Source of the DNA: Flavobacteriaceae bacterium EG-1
GTDB taxonomy: Bacteria > Bacteroidota > Bacteroidia > Flavobacteriales > Flavobacteriaceae
Direction: 5' to 3'
NCBI RefSeq assembly: GCF_009649685.1
Contig: NZ_WJPK01000001.1
Location: 1,740,760-1,804,759 of the forward strand
DNA: 64,000 nucleotides
The position numbers and the translations under genes were made by a program. Under the pieces are notes generated by a model. It saw only the letters and a program-made list of their open reading frames with translations. It was not told the DNA's origin and ran no database searches. This document shows positions 17,084 through 24,603 of the stretch, in pieces. How positions within the stretch are numbered: position 1 is the stretch's first letter; the number at the start of each line of letters is the position of its first letter.

Positions 17084-18361
17084 ATGACCGATAAAATAAT
17101 ACTCGAACCATTAATATCTGACGACACTATTGTATTTGGCCTTTTGGCACTTTGTCTCGGATTTGTCTTTTATACTTCCTCTATAAAAACTGGATTTTGG
17201 CGAAAATTCTATGGCGTTGTCCCTACGGTATTAATGTGTTATTTACTTCCAGGAATTCTAACTAGTCTAGGAATTATTTCTGATGAAACTTCAAATTTAT
17301 ATTATATGGCAAGCCGGTATTTATTACCGGCCGCATTAGTTTTAATGACCTTAAGTATTGATTTAAAAGGTATTATTAACTTAGGTCCGAAAGCACTAAT
17401 AATGTTTTTTACAGGTACTATTGGCATTATGGTTGGCGGACCATTGGCAATTTTAGTAGTTTCTGTTTTCTCTCCTGAAACTGTTGGAGGCAGTGGACCT
17501 GATGCAATTTGGAGAGGTCTTTCAACCATAGCAGGTAGTTGGATTGGTGGTGGTGCAAATCAAGCGGCGATGTACGAAATTTTTAAATACAATCCTGATA
17601 AATTCGGAGGAATGGTTCTTGTAGATATCGTTGTAGCAAATCTTTGGATGGCCATAATCTTATTAGGAGTAGGTAAAACACAGAAAATTGACAATTGGCT
17701 AAAAGCTGATACCTCATCAATTGAAAAATTGAAAATAAAAGTTTCTGAACATACTGCAAAAATTACACGTGTAACTACGCTACCAGATTATATTATCATG
17801 CTCTCGCTGTCTTTTACTGCCGTGGGGCTAGCACATTTCTTAGGAAATCACTTTTCAATTTTCTTAGAAAATACTTTTGAAGTAATTCGAGATAAAGACA
17901 ATTTTTTCTCTTCTTTAAGCTCTAAATTTCTTTGGATGGTAGTTTTCGCTACAGCAGTAGGAATAGCGCTATCATTTACGAAGGCAAAAAATTATGAAGG
18001 TGCTGGTGCCAGTAAAATTGGAGGAATGTTTATTTATATATTGGTAGCCACTATTGGTATGCAAATGGATTTAGGAAAAGTATTAGAAAACCCCGGACTT
18101 ATTGTTATCGGACTATTATGGATTACCGTTCACGCTAGCCTTTTAATCGTAGTTGCTAAACTAATTAAAGCGCCTTATTTCTTTTTAGCTGTTGGTAGCC
18201 AAGCAAATGTTGGTGGGGCGGCATCAGCACCAGTTGTTGCTGCAGAATTTCACCCGTCATTAACATCTGTAGGTATTCTATTAGCGGTTTTCGGGTATGT
18301 AGTAGGCACTGCAGGCGCCTATATTTGTGCATTGCTCATGGAAGTAGCGTCGCAGGTCTAG
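17084..18361 (+). CDS. DUF819 family integral membrane protein
   Basis: 425 residues, about 11-12 transmembrane helices, matching the YjcL/DUF819 family. Conserved phrases are GLSTIAGSWIGGGANQAAMYEIF and VGSQANVGGAASAPVVAAEFHP, two inverted glycine-rich segments that recall the discontinuous helices of sodium/bile-acid or CPA-type transporters. Residues are arranged in two halves separated by a soluble loop (about 205-225, TQKIDNWLKADTSSIEKLK). Substrate unknown. It lies 33 bases after the HAD gene on the same strand. Confidence 0.87.
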   Translation: MTDKIILEPLISDDTIVFGLLALCLGFVFYTSSIKTGFWRKFYGVVPTVLMCYLLPGILTSLGIISDETSNLYYMASRYLLPAALVLMTLSIDLKGIINLGPKALIMFFTGTIGIMVGGPLAILVVSVFSPETVGGSGPDAIWRGLSTIAGSWIGGGANQAAMYEIFKYNPDKFGGMVLVDIVVANLWMAIILLGVGKTQKIDNWLKADTSSIEKLKIKVSEHTAKITRVTTLPDYIIMLSLSFTAVGLAHFLGNHFSIFLENTFEVIRDKDNFFSSLSSKFLWMVVFATAVGIALSFTKAKNYEGAGASKIGGMFIYILVATIGMQMDLGKVLENPGLIVIGLLWITVHASLLIVVAKLIKAPYFFLAVGSQANVGGAASAPVVAAEFHPSLTSVGILLAVFGYVVGTAGAYICALLMEVASQV

Positions 18362-18427
18362 AATTTAAACAGAAGCATTATAAATCTAAATTATTTCATG
18401 ATATTTGCGGCCTATTAAAAAAGACAA

Positions 18428-19135
18428 ATGAAAAAGTTCGTAGTTTTATTAAGTTTTGTAATTGCAGTTATTTCTTGTCAGGAAGATAATAAGAAAGAAA
18501 CAATGACTGTTTCTGGCAACATTAAAGGTCTTAAAAAAGGCACATTATATTTACAACATTTAAAAGACACTACATTAATTACTGTAGATTCATTAGAAAT
18601 TTCTGGAGATGGCAATTATTCTTTAAAAGCTGATTTGGATAGTCCGGAATTTTATTATTTATACCTAAATAAAAAGGATAACAATGATATCAACGATAGA
18701 ATTACCTTTTTTGCAGAACCAGGTGCGATAACCATTAATACTAATTGGAATACTTTTGATACAAATGCAAAAATTGAAGGGTCTGCAACACAAAAGAAAT
18801 GGGAAGAATATCAAAAAACCATGTCAGAATTCAATAAGAAGGATTTAGAAATTCTTCAATATGCTAATAATTCTGAATTAGAATTAAACGCCTCCCTAGT
18901 AGATTCATTAATTAAATTAAATGAAAAGAATGTTTTAAGAAGTTACTTGTATGCTCTTAATTTTGCATTAAATAATTCTGATTCATATATAGCACCTTAC
19001 ATTGCTTTAAACGAAGTGGCTGATGCTAATAAAATATATTTAGATTCTATAGCTAATACGATGACTCCTGAAGTAGCTAAATCTAAATACGGAAAAGCTT
19101 TATCTAAGCATTTGGAAAGTTTGGACAAAAAATAA
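18428..19135 (+). CDS. DUF4369 domain lipoprotein
   Basis: A 235-residue protein with a lipoprotein signal (MKKFVVLLSFVIAVISCQ; lipidated Cys17). The mature part is the DUF4369 beta domain, MTVSGNIKGLKKGTLYLQHL with DSLEISGDGNYSLKADLDSP. This domain normally forms the N-terminus of Bacteroidota TlpA-like thiol-disulfide reductases. The thioredoxin domain is absent; instead the second half is helical (about 115-235). Likely sits on the periplasmic face of a membrane. Function unknown. Confidence 0.85.
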   Translation: MKKFVVLLSFVIAVISCQEDNKKETMTVSGNIKGLKKGTLYLQHLKDTTLITVDSLEISGDGNYSLKADLDSPEFYYLYLNKKDNNDINDRITFFAEPGAITINTNWNTFDTNAKIEGSATQKKWEEYQKTMSEFNKKDLEILQYANNSELELNASLVDSLIKLNEKNVLRSYLYALNFALNNSDSYIAPYIALNEVADANKIYLDSIANTMTPEVAKSKYGKALSKHLESLDKK

Positions 19136-19160
19136 GAGACTGTTTATAAAACAGTCTCTC
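19136..19160 (-). terminator. Terminator for the idi-manA operon
   Basis: GAGACTGTTT and AAACAGTCTC make a 10-bp hairpin between convergent genes. On the minus strand it is followed by TTATTTTT, so it ends the minus-strand transcript. On the plus side there is no T-run. Confidence 0.75.
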
Positions 19161-19178
19161 AAAATACTTTTAAGAAAA

Positions 19179-19448
19179 TTATCCTAATTTATTTACTTGC
19201 TCAACTAAATCACGTGCTTTTGTCTCAAGCTCATTTTTAACGTTATTAAGATGTGCTTTTCTGTTCTCTACTTTTCTTTGATTTACTTTAGCAATTAAAT
19301 CTTCGAATGTACTGAAAACATTATCTATAATACCTTCACCTTCCTTTGATATCGTAGTACCATTACTAGCTTCTACTATATAAACCGCTTCTATGATATC
19401 ACCTAATACATTATTGATATCTTTCTTTAAACCTCTAACACTTGCCAT
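19179..19448 (-). CDS. Small helical protein of unknown function
   Basis: 89 residues, soluble and predicted almost wholly helical. It begins MASVRGLKKDINNVLGDIIE, with heptad-like charge patterns later (VNQRKVENRKAHLNNVKNEL) suggesting a coiled coil. It is the last gene of the idi-queD-manA unit, 44 bases after manA. No motif gives a role; it looks like a conserved flavobacterial small protein. Confidence 0.8.
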   Translation of the reverse strand: MASVRGLKKDINNVLGDIIEAVYIVEASNGTTISKEGEGIIDNVFSTFEDLIAKVNQRKVENRKAHLNNVKNELETKARDLVEQVNKLG

Positions 19449-19492
19449 AGTTACATAAATTTTTACAAAAATACAGCTAAAAAATGGACTCC

Positions 19493-20461
19493 TTAAATGG
19501 TTATCTCCAAAAGTTTAGCACCAGATGTAAGAATATTAATTGAAGTACTATTAGCAGGTATCAAAAGTGTTTCTCCTTTCTTAATGGATGCCATGCCACC
19601 TTCATTTTCTATTGAAGCATGTCCATCAACACACATATAAATAGTAAAAGAGTCTCTTTCAGTTACATCTTGCTTTAAATCTTGAGTAAGATTAAGATAC
19701 TTGGTATTAAAATAAGGACAATCTACCATCCCATTTACGCAGTTAACAGCTTTCTCATAGTATACTTTAAAATCATCCTTTTTTTGATAATCAATTGCAT
19801 CTAACGCTTGTTCGGTATGTAATTCACGTAGTTTTCCTTCCTTATCTCGTCTATTAAAATCGAATACCCTATAGGTAATATCAGATGTCTGTTGAATTTC
19901 AGCTAACATTACCCCTGCTCCAATGGCATGTATTTTACCAGTATTTATGAAAAATGTATCGCCTTCTTTAACTTTTTCATAATTTAATAGCTCAAGTAAT
20001 TTATCTTCTTTTAGACTGCGAGCATATTCTTCTTTGGTAACATCTTTATTAAAACCAACTATTAAATTAGCATCGTCATCGGCATCCATAATATACCACA
20101 TTTCAGTTTTTCCGAAAGAATTATGACGTTCTTTTGCAAGCTCATCATTTGGATGTAGTTGAATTGAAAGGTCTAGTTTTGCATCAATGAATTTAATTAG
20201 TATTGGAAATTCCTTACCAAATCTTTGATATACACTTTTTCCTAATAAATCTTCTGGGTAATTATCAATTAACTCTTGCAGTGTTTTACCTAAAAGATTT
20301 CCGTTAGAAACAGTAGACACATCACCTGTGACAGTAGAAACTTCCCAACTCTCACCAGTAATATCATTAGATATATTCTTATTAAGTACAGTATTTAATT
20401 TTTTACCGCCCCATAGACGTTCTTTTAAAATCGGATGGAATTTTAACGGATATGAATTCAT
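19493..20461 (-). CDS. manA: Mannose-6-phosphate isomerase, class I
   Basis: Zinc-dependent cytosolic isomerase interconverting fructose-6-P and mannose-6-P, feeding GDP-mannose and surface glycan synthesis. The 322 residues match the short type I form. The start PLKFHPILKERLWGG is diagnostic. Zinc ligands lie in SIQLHPNDELAKE and GKTEMWYI (Gln, His, Glu), plus the His of FFINTGKIHAIGAG. The conserved EIQQTSDITYRVFDFNR follows. It sits 66 bases downstream of queD in a minus-strand unit. Confidence 0.94.
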   Translation of the reverse strand: MNSYPLKFHPILKERLWGGKKLNTVLNKNISNDITGESWEVSTVTGDVSTVSNGNLLGKTLQELIDNYPEDLLGKSVYQRFGKEFPILIKFIDAKLDLSIQLHPNDELAKERHNSFGKTEMWYIMDADDDANLIVGFNKDVTKEEYARSLKEDKLLELLNYEKVKEGDTFFINTGKIHAIGAGVMLAEIQQTSDITYRVFDFNRRDKEGKLRELHTEQALDAIDYQKKDDFKVYYEKAVNCVNGMVDCPYFNTKYLNLTQDLKQDVTERDSFTIYMCVDGHASIENEGGMASIKKGETLLIPANSTSINILTSGAKLLEITI

Positions 20462-20527
20462 ACTGTTTATTTAAATTGAAAATTTATATTTATTAAGAAT
20501 ATTAACGTATTTTCCTACATTTTATTT

Positions 20528-20938
20528 TTAACCTGAATACATAACAAAATTTCTAGGGGTCTCGTAAAGTGTTATCTCCAACTCTTTATCCAATGCAATA
20601 TGAGGCCTTAACTTATTAAAAATAAATACGGCTATATTTTCAGCAGTAGGATTCAAACTTTTAAATTCCTCCACTTCAATATTTAAGTTTTTATGATCTA
20701 GTGTTTCTTCTACTTCAATCTTTATTAAATCTTTTAAGATTTTCATATCCATTACGAAACCTGTTTCAGGATCAATTTTTCCAGAAACACTAACAATTAA
20801 TTCATAATTATGTCCATGATAATTTGGGTTACTACATTTACCAAAAATAGAGGTGTTTTTTTCATCGCTCCAATCTTTACGAAAGAGTCGATGAGCAGCA
20901 TTAAAATGGGCTTTTCTACTAACTTTGACTTTAGACAT
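20528..20938 (-). CDS. queD: 6-pyruvoyl-tetrahydropterin synthase family protein (QueD-like)
   Basis: 136-residue T-fold enzyme. Zinc-binding His residues are in AHFNAAHRL and NYHGHNYEL. The catalytic Cys is in FGKCSNPNYHGH, and a Glu near the C-terminus (LYETPRNF) anchors the pterin. The likely reaction is 7,8-dihydroneopterin triphosphate to 6-carboxy-tetrahydropterin, in queuosine biosynthesis. A PTPS role in another pterin pathway cannot be excluded, since no other queuosine genes are in view. The gene starts 11 bases after idi and is cotranscribed with it. Confidence 0.88.
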   Translation of the reverse strand: MSKVKVSRKAHFNAAHRLFRKDWSDEKNTSIFGKCSNPNYHGHNYELIVSVSGKIDPETGFVMDMKILKDLIKIEVEETLDHKNLNIEVEEFKSLNPTAENIAVFIFNKLRPHIALDKELEITLYETPRNFVMYSG

Positions 20939-20949
20939 AATTATATATT

Positions 20950-21465
20950 TTAATTTATGTGTTCGTAAAAACGTTCAAAAATTATCTTGAACCAAGCTGT
21001 ATATTTTTCAGGGAATTTTTCGATATCTTCTTTAATCAATGCTGGTTTCATCCATTGCCAATTTGCAACTTCATTGGTATTTATTTTTGGTTCATTATTA
21101 TAATAACCCATCATCACATGATCAAGTTCATGTTCGGTTAAACCATTATCGAAAGGAGCCTTGTAAACAAAAGAAAATAATTCTTTAAGTTCTGTGTCAA
21201 AACCCATTTCTTCTTGAAGTCTCCTTCTACCAGCTTCAATATTTGATTCTCCTATTCTTTGATGACTACAACAAGTATTTGTCCATAATAGTGGTGAATG
21301 ATATTTATCTGCAGCCCGCTGTTGTAACATAGTCTCCCCATTATTATTCATAATAAAAACTGAAAAAGCTCTATGCAGAACCGCTTTTTCATGGGCTTCC
21401 ATTTTAGGCATTGTACCTAACTCTTCATTGTTCTCATTTACTAGGATAACTACTTCTTCATTCAT
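20950..21465 (-). CDS. idi: Isopentenyl-diphosphate delta-isomerase, type I
   Basis: Cytosolic Nudix-fold isomerase converting IPP to DMAPP for isoprenoids such as menaquinone and carotenoids. Of 171 residues, the key motif is LWTNTCCSHQRIGES, containing the catalytic Cys and a metal-binding His. The Nudix-like Glu stretch RRRLQEEMGFDTELKEL and EHELDHVMMG complete the active site. It is first gene of the idi-queD-manA unit. Confidence 0.95.
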   Translation of the reverse strand: MNEEVVILVNENNEELGTMPKMEAHEKAVLHRAFSVFIMNNNGETMLQQRAADKYHSPLLWTNTCCSHQRIGESNIEAGRRRLQEEMGFDTELKELFSFVYKAPFDNGLTEHELDHVMMGYYNNEPKINTNEVANWQWMKPALIKEDIEKFPEKYTAWFKIIFERFYEHIN

Positions 21466-21610
21466 GTAACAAAAATAACGTGTTTATATCATTAAAAAAA
21501 AACGACCAACAATGTTACAAACGACGGTCATTTTATTGCTTTTATTTTTAAATAACCTATAAAACCAATAATATTTAAACTCTAAAAAGTAGCTATTTAT
21601 GAGGTAAAAA

Positions 21611-21656
21611 TTAGAAACAAAAAAAACGGCATTAAAGCCGTTTTTTTTGTTTCTAA
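21611..21656 (-). terminator. Strong terminator of the OmpA/adhesin operon
   Basis: A perfect 20-bp inverted repeat around a 6-base loop: the left arm ends AAAAACGGC (21630), and the right arm starts GCCGTTTTT (21637). It lies 16 bases after the stop of the OmpA-family gene. Its A/T tracts allow it to act in both directions. Confidence 0.92.
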
Positions 21657-21671
21657 TTTATTCAAAGATTA

Positions 21672-23612
21672 TTATTCTATTATAATAAATTCCGACCTTC
21701 TATTAAGTTCATGATTTTTAGCAGAACATTTAACACCATTAGCACATTCATTAACTAATTTAGTTTCACCAAAACCTTCGCCTTGCAGTCTAGATTCATC
21801 TATCCCTTTTGAAACCATGTAATTAACTGTAGATTCAGCTCTTTTTTGGGACAACCACAAGTTGTATGAATCTTTACCTCTACTATCAGTATGCGAATTT
21901 ACCTTAATTTTTAAGCTAGGATACTTTTCCATAGCCGCTATAACCTTTTCTACTTCAATTTCAGAATCTTTTCTAATATTGTATTTATCGAAATCAAAAT
22001 ATATTGTACTAAGTTGCAGCAATTTAGCTAAATCATCTCCAAACCCAGCAGTTACAGTATCGCGTTCCAGATAAAAATCAATAATCTTGGGCTTTCCATC
22101 TGACTTACCTATATATTCTTCTGAAGGTACATATCCTTGAATTTGCGCTCTAACAAAGTTTCCTTGGTTACAGTCTAATACTAGTGAATATTTACCTTCT
22201 GAATCTGTTATTGTAGACAATATCTCTTGGTTATCTTCATCAATTACCATAACAGTAGCACCTACCAATACTTCATTTGAAATTTTATCTCTTACAGTAC
22301 CAGTAATTTCTTGTTGACAATCGAAAACCAGTGGTTTCGTCTCTGTAAAACTGTATATGTCATCAGCTCCTCTACCTTCGAGTCTATTTGAAGCAAAATA
22401 TCCTTTTTTGGATGTTTCATCTATTATAAAAGTGAAGTCATCCATTTTACTATTTATAGGCTCACCAACATTTAAGATAGCTCCATCATACTTATTATCA
22501 GCTATTTTAGTACCAAAAACATCTAAACCACCTAAACCCGGATGACCGTCAGAAGAAAAATATAAAATCTCTTCACTGGTTACAAACGGAAAGGTTTCTC
22601 TAGCCTCTGTATTAATATTATTACCTAAGTTAACAGGATCACCGAAACTTCCGTCATCATTTATTGAAACTTTGAAAATATCAGATTCACCTAAACTACC
22701 TTTCATATCCGATGCAAAATACATGGTTTTTTCATCTGGACTTAAAACTGGATGTGCAACGGAATAAGAATCACTATTAAAAGACAAGTCTTCAATATCT
22801 TGCCAAACCCCTTCTTTAAGGCTAGCCTTAAATATTTTCAATCTTATTACACCATTTTCATCTTTTATATACTTACCTCCTTTAAAATTATTTCTAGTGA
22901 AATACATAGTATTTCCATCTTTTGTGGTAATAGATGTAGATTCATGTAAACGTGTATTAACTTCTTTACTAAGTTTGGTTACCGTATTATCGGAAACGCT
23001 ATCTGCATTAACTTTATATAAATCCAAAAAATCTTTAGAATTCCAAGTGTGTCGATATCTTGCCAAATTACCTGTATCTCTATCTGAAGAGAATATTAAA
23101 CCTTCTTTATAAAAAGCAGGAGCAAATTCAGAATAAGGCGAGTTATATTCAAAAGGCCCTACATTATATCTACCAGAATTTCTTTTAATTTCAGCAATAT
23201 AATCTTTATCATTCTGATACATAACAGCTCTATTATCATCGGAAGTTAATTCCGTAAATTTAGCCATCATTGCATTTGAATCATCATACTGACCGATTGA
23301 TTTCAAACATTGAGCATATCTAAAATAGTGCTCCGGACCTACATCATTTGAATAAGAGTCAATTAACTTCTTATAAGAATCTGCTGCTTCAACATAATCT
23401 GCATTGAAGTAATATGAGTTACCCAATTTTTTTAGCAAGTCTGCAGAAACATATCCTTTATCCATTACTCTTTTATAGATATCTATCGCAGGTTTAAAAG
23501 AATATGCATCATAATCTACATCCGCTTTATTGATTAAGCGTTCTTGACTATGCCCTGAAAAATTTGTTATGAGGACTAAAAACGTAACTAATAGTGTAAT
23601 TTTTCTATTCAT
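21672..23612 (-). CDS. OmpA-family outer-membrane protein with TPR, WD40-like and carboxypeptidase-regulatory-like domains
   Basis: 646 residues with a signal peptide (about 1-22). Domains in order: TPR-like helical repeats (30-140), a PD40/WD40-like beta-propeller region (about 150-430, with repeated FSSDRD, YFASDMKG and YFSSDGHPGLGG blades), a carboxypeptidase-regulatory-like beta domain (VRDKISNEVLVGATVMVIDE, about 435-510) and a C-terminal OmpA peptidoglycan-binding domain (IYFDFDKYNIRKDS through LNRRSEFIIIE). This architecture is usual for the OmpA partner coded beside PorP/SprF in T9SS adhesin loci, where it may link the adhesin to peptidoglycan. Last gene of the operon. Confidence 0.9.
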   Translation of the reverse strand: MNRKITLLVTFLVLITNFSGHSQERLINKADVDYDAYSFKPAIDIYKRVMDKGYVSADLLKKLGNSYYFNADYVEAADSYKKLIDSYSNDVGPEHYFRYAQCLKSIGQYDDSNAMMAKFTELTSDDNRAVMYQNDKDYIAEIKRNSGRYNVGPFEYNSPYSEFAPAFYKEGLIFSSDRDTGNLARYRHTWNSKDFLDLYKVNADSVSDNTVTKLSKEVNTRLHESTSITTKDGNTMYFTRNNFKGGKYIKDENGVIRLKIFKASLKEGVWQDIEDLSFNSDSYSVAHPVLSPDEKTMYFASDMKGSLGESDIFKVSINDDGSFGDPVNLGNNINTEARETFPFVTSEEILYFSSDGHPGLGGLDVFGTKIADNKYDGAILNVGEPINSKMDDFTFIIDETSKKGYFASNRLEGRGADDIYSFTETKPLVFDCQQEITGTVRDKISNEVLVGATVMVIDEDNQEILSTITDSEGKYSLVLDCNQGNFVRAQIQGYVPSEEYIGKSDGKPKIIDFYLERDTVTAGFGDDLAKLLQLSTIYFDFDKYNIRKDSEIEVEKVIAAMEKYPSLKIKVNSHTDSRGKDSYNLWLSQKRAESTVNYMVSKGIDESRLQGEGFGETKLVNECANGVKCSAKNHELNRRSEFIIIE

Positions 23613-23623
23613 TGTTCCCGATT

Positions 23624-24589
23624 TTAGAAGAATCGTGGTGAAACTAGTTTCTGGAATGATTTGACTAACTCAAATCTTAGAAACACTTCAAAAGACCCAT
23701 CGTTAAACTGTGTTCCACCTAATTCTGTGGTTTCTCGGTCATATGCTAAACCTAACATAAACTGATCTGTAATTTGAAACCCAGCTATGGCACTAACGGC
23801 AGCATCCCAACGGTAAGCTGCACCAAAATTAAATTTATCATTAAACAAGAAATTCGCAGATATATCTACTTGCAACGGTGCTCCGCTAACAACTTTCGTT
23901 AAAAGTGCTGGCTTAAATTTAAAATTATTATTTAGGTCAAAAACGTACCCCGTGATTAAGTAAAAATTCATTCGTTCTTTAGAAAGGAAATCTACTGCAT
24001 CATCATCGGTTCCTGAACGATCAAAATGTTCTGTTTCCAATAAGTTAGGTGCTGAAAGACCAGCATAAAATTTATCGGTATGATAATATACTCCAAGTCC
24101 AAAATTTGGTGAGAATTTATTTTGTATATCATCTGTATTTATTGATTCACGAAAATTCTCATCATCACGTTGTCTTAGACCTTCAAAATCTAAGTTTAAT
24201 AAATTACCACCGGCTTTTAAACCAAAGGAAAGTTTACCATCTAATGAAACATCTATAGTATAAGATAAAACAGCATCAAAATAAGTTTCTTGTACTACAC
24301 CTTCTCCTATTTTATCATTAACTATAGAAACACCATAACCTAAATTACTATTTCTAATAGGCGAATGTAAATTAAGTGTTTGAGTCACTGGCCCACCTTC
24401 TAAGCCTACCCATTGTGATCTATGCAATGCCGCTGCACTAAATTGCCCTCTAGACCCTGCATAAGCTGGGTTAACACTCATTGTATTGAACATATATTGG
24501 GTGTACTGTGCATCTTGTTGTGCATTAGCTGTCTCCCAAAAAATCAACAATAAAAATAAGGATGCGAGGAAACTCTTTTTTACTTTCAT
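23624..24589 (-). CDS. PorP/SprF family type IX secretion membrane protein
   Basis: Outer-membrane beta-barrel of 321 residues with a signal peptide (to about residue 23, ETANAQQ). The opening AQQDAQYTQYMFNTMSVNPA and AYAGSRGQFSAAALHRSQWVG is the family signature, and the C-terminus ends in an aromatic (VSPRFF). SprF of Flavobacterium johnsoniae is needed for export and attachment of the SprB adhesin whose gene lies beside it. Here the adhesin gene is 14 bases upstream, so this protein probably serves it. The OmpA gene follows after 11 bases. Confidence 0.92.
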   Translation of the reverse strand: MKVKKSFLASLFLLLIFWETANAQQDAQYTQYMFNTMSVNPAYAGSRGQFSAAALHRSQWVGLEGGPVTQTLNLHSPIRNSNLGYGVSIVNDKIGEGVVQETYFDAVLSYTIDVSLDGKLSFGLKAGGNLLNLDFEGLRQRDDENFRESINTDDIQNKFSPNFGLGVYYHTDKFYAGLSAPNLLETEHFDRSGTDDDAVDFLSKERMNFYLITGYVFDLNNNFKFKPALLTKVVSGAPLQVDISANFLFNDKFNFGAAYRWDAAVSAIAGFQITDQFMLGLAYDRETTELGGTQFNDGSFEVFLRFELVKSFQKLVSPRFF

Positions 24590-24603
24590 AAGTCAGTAAT
24601 AAA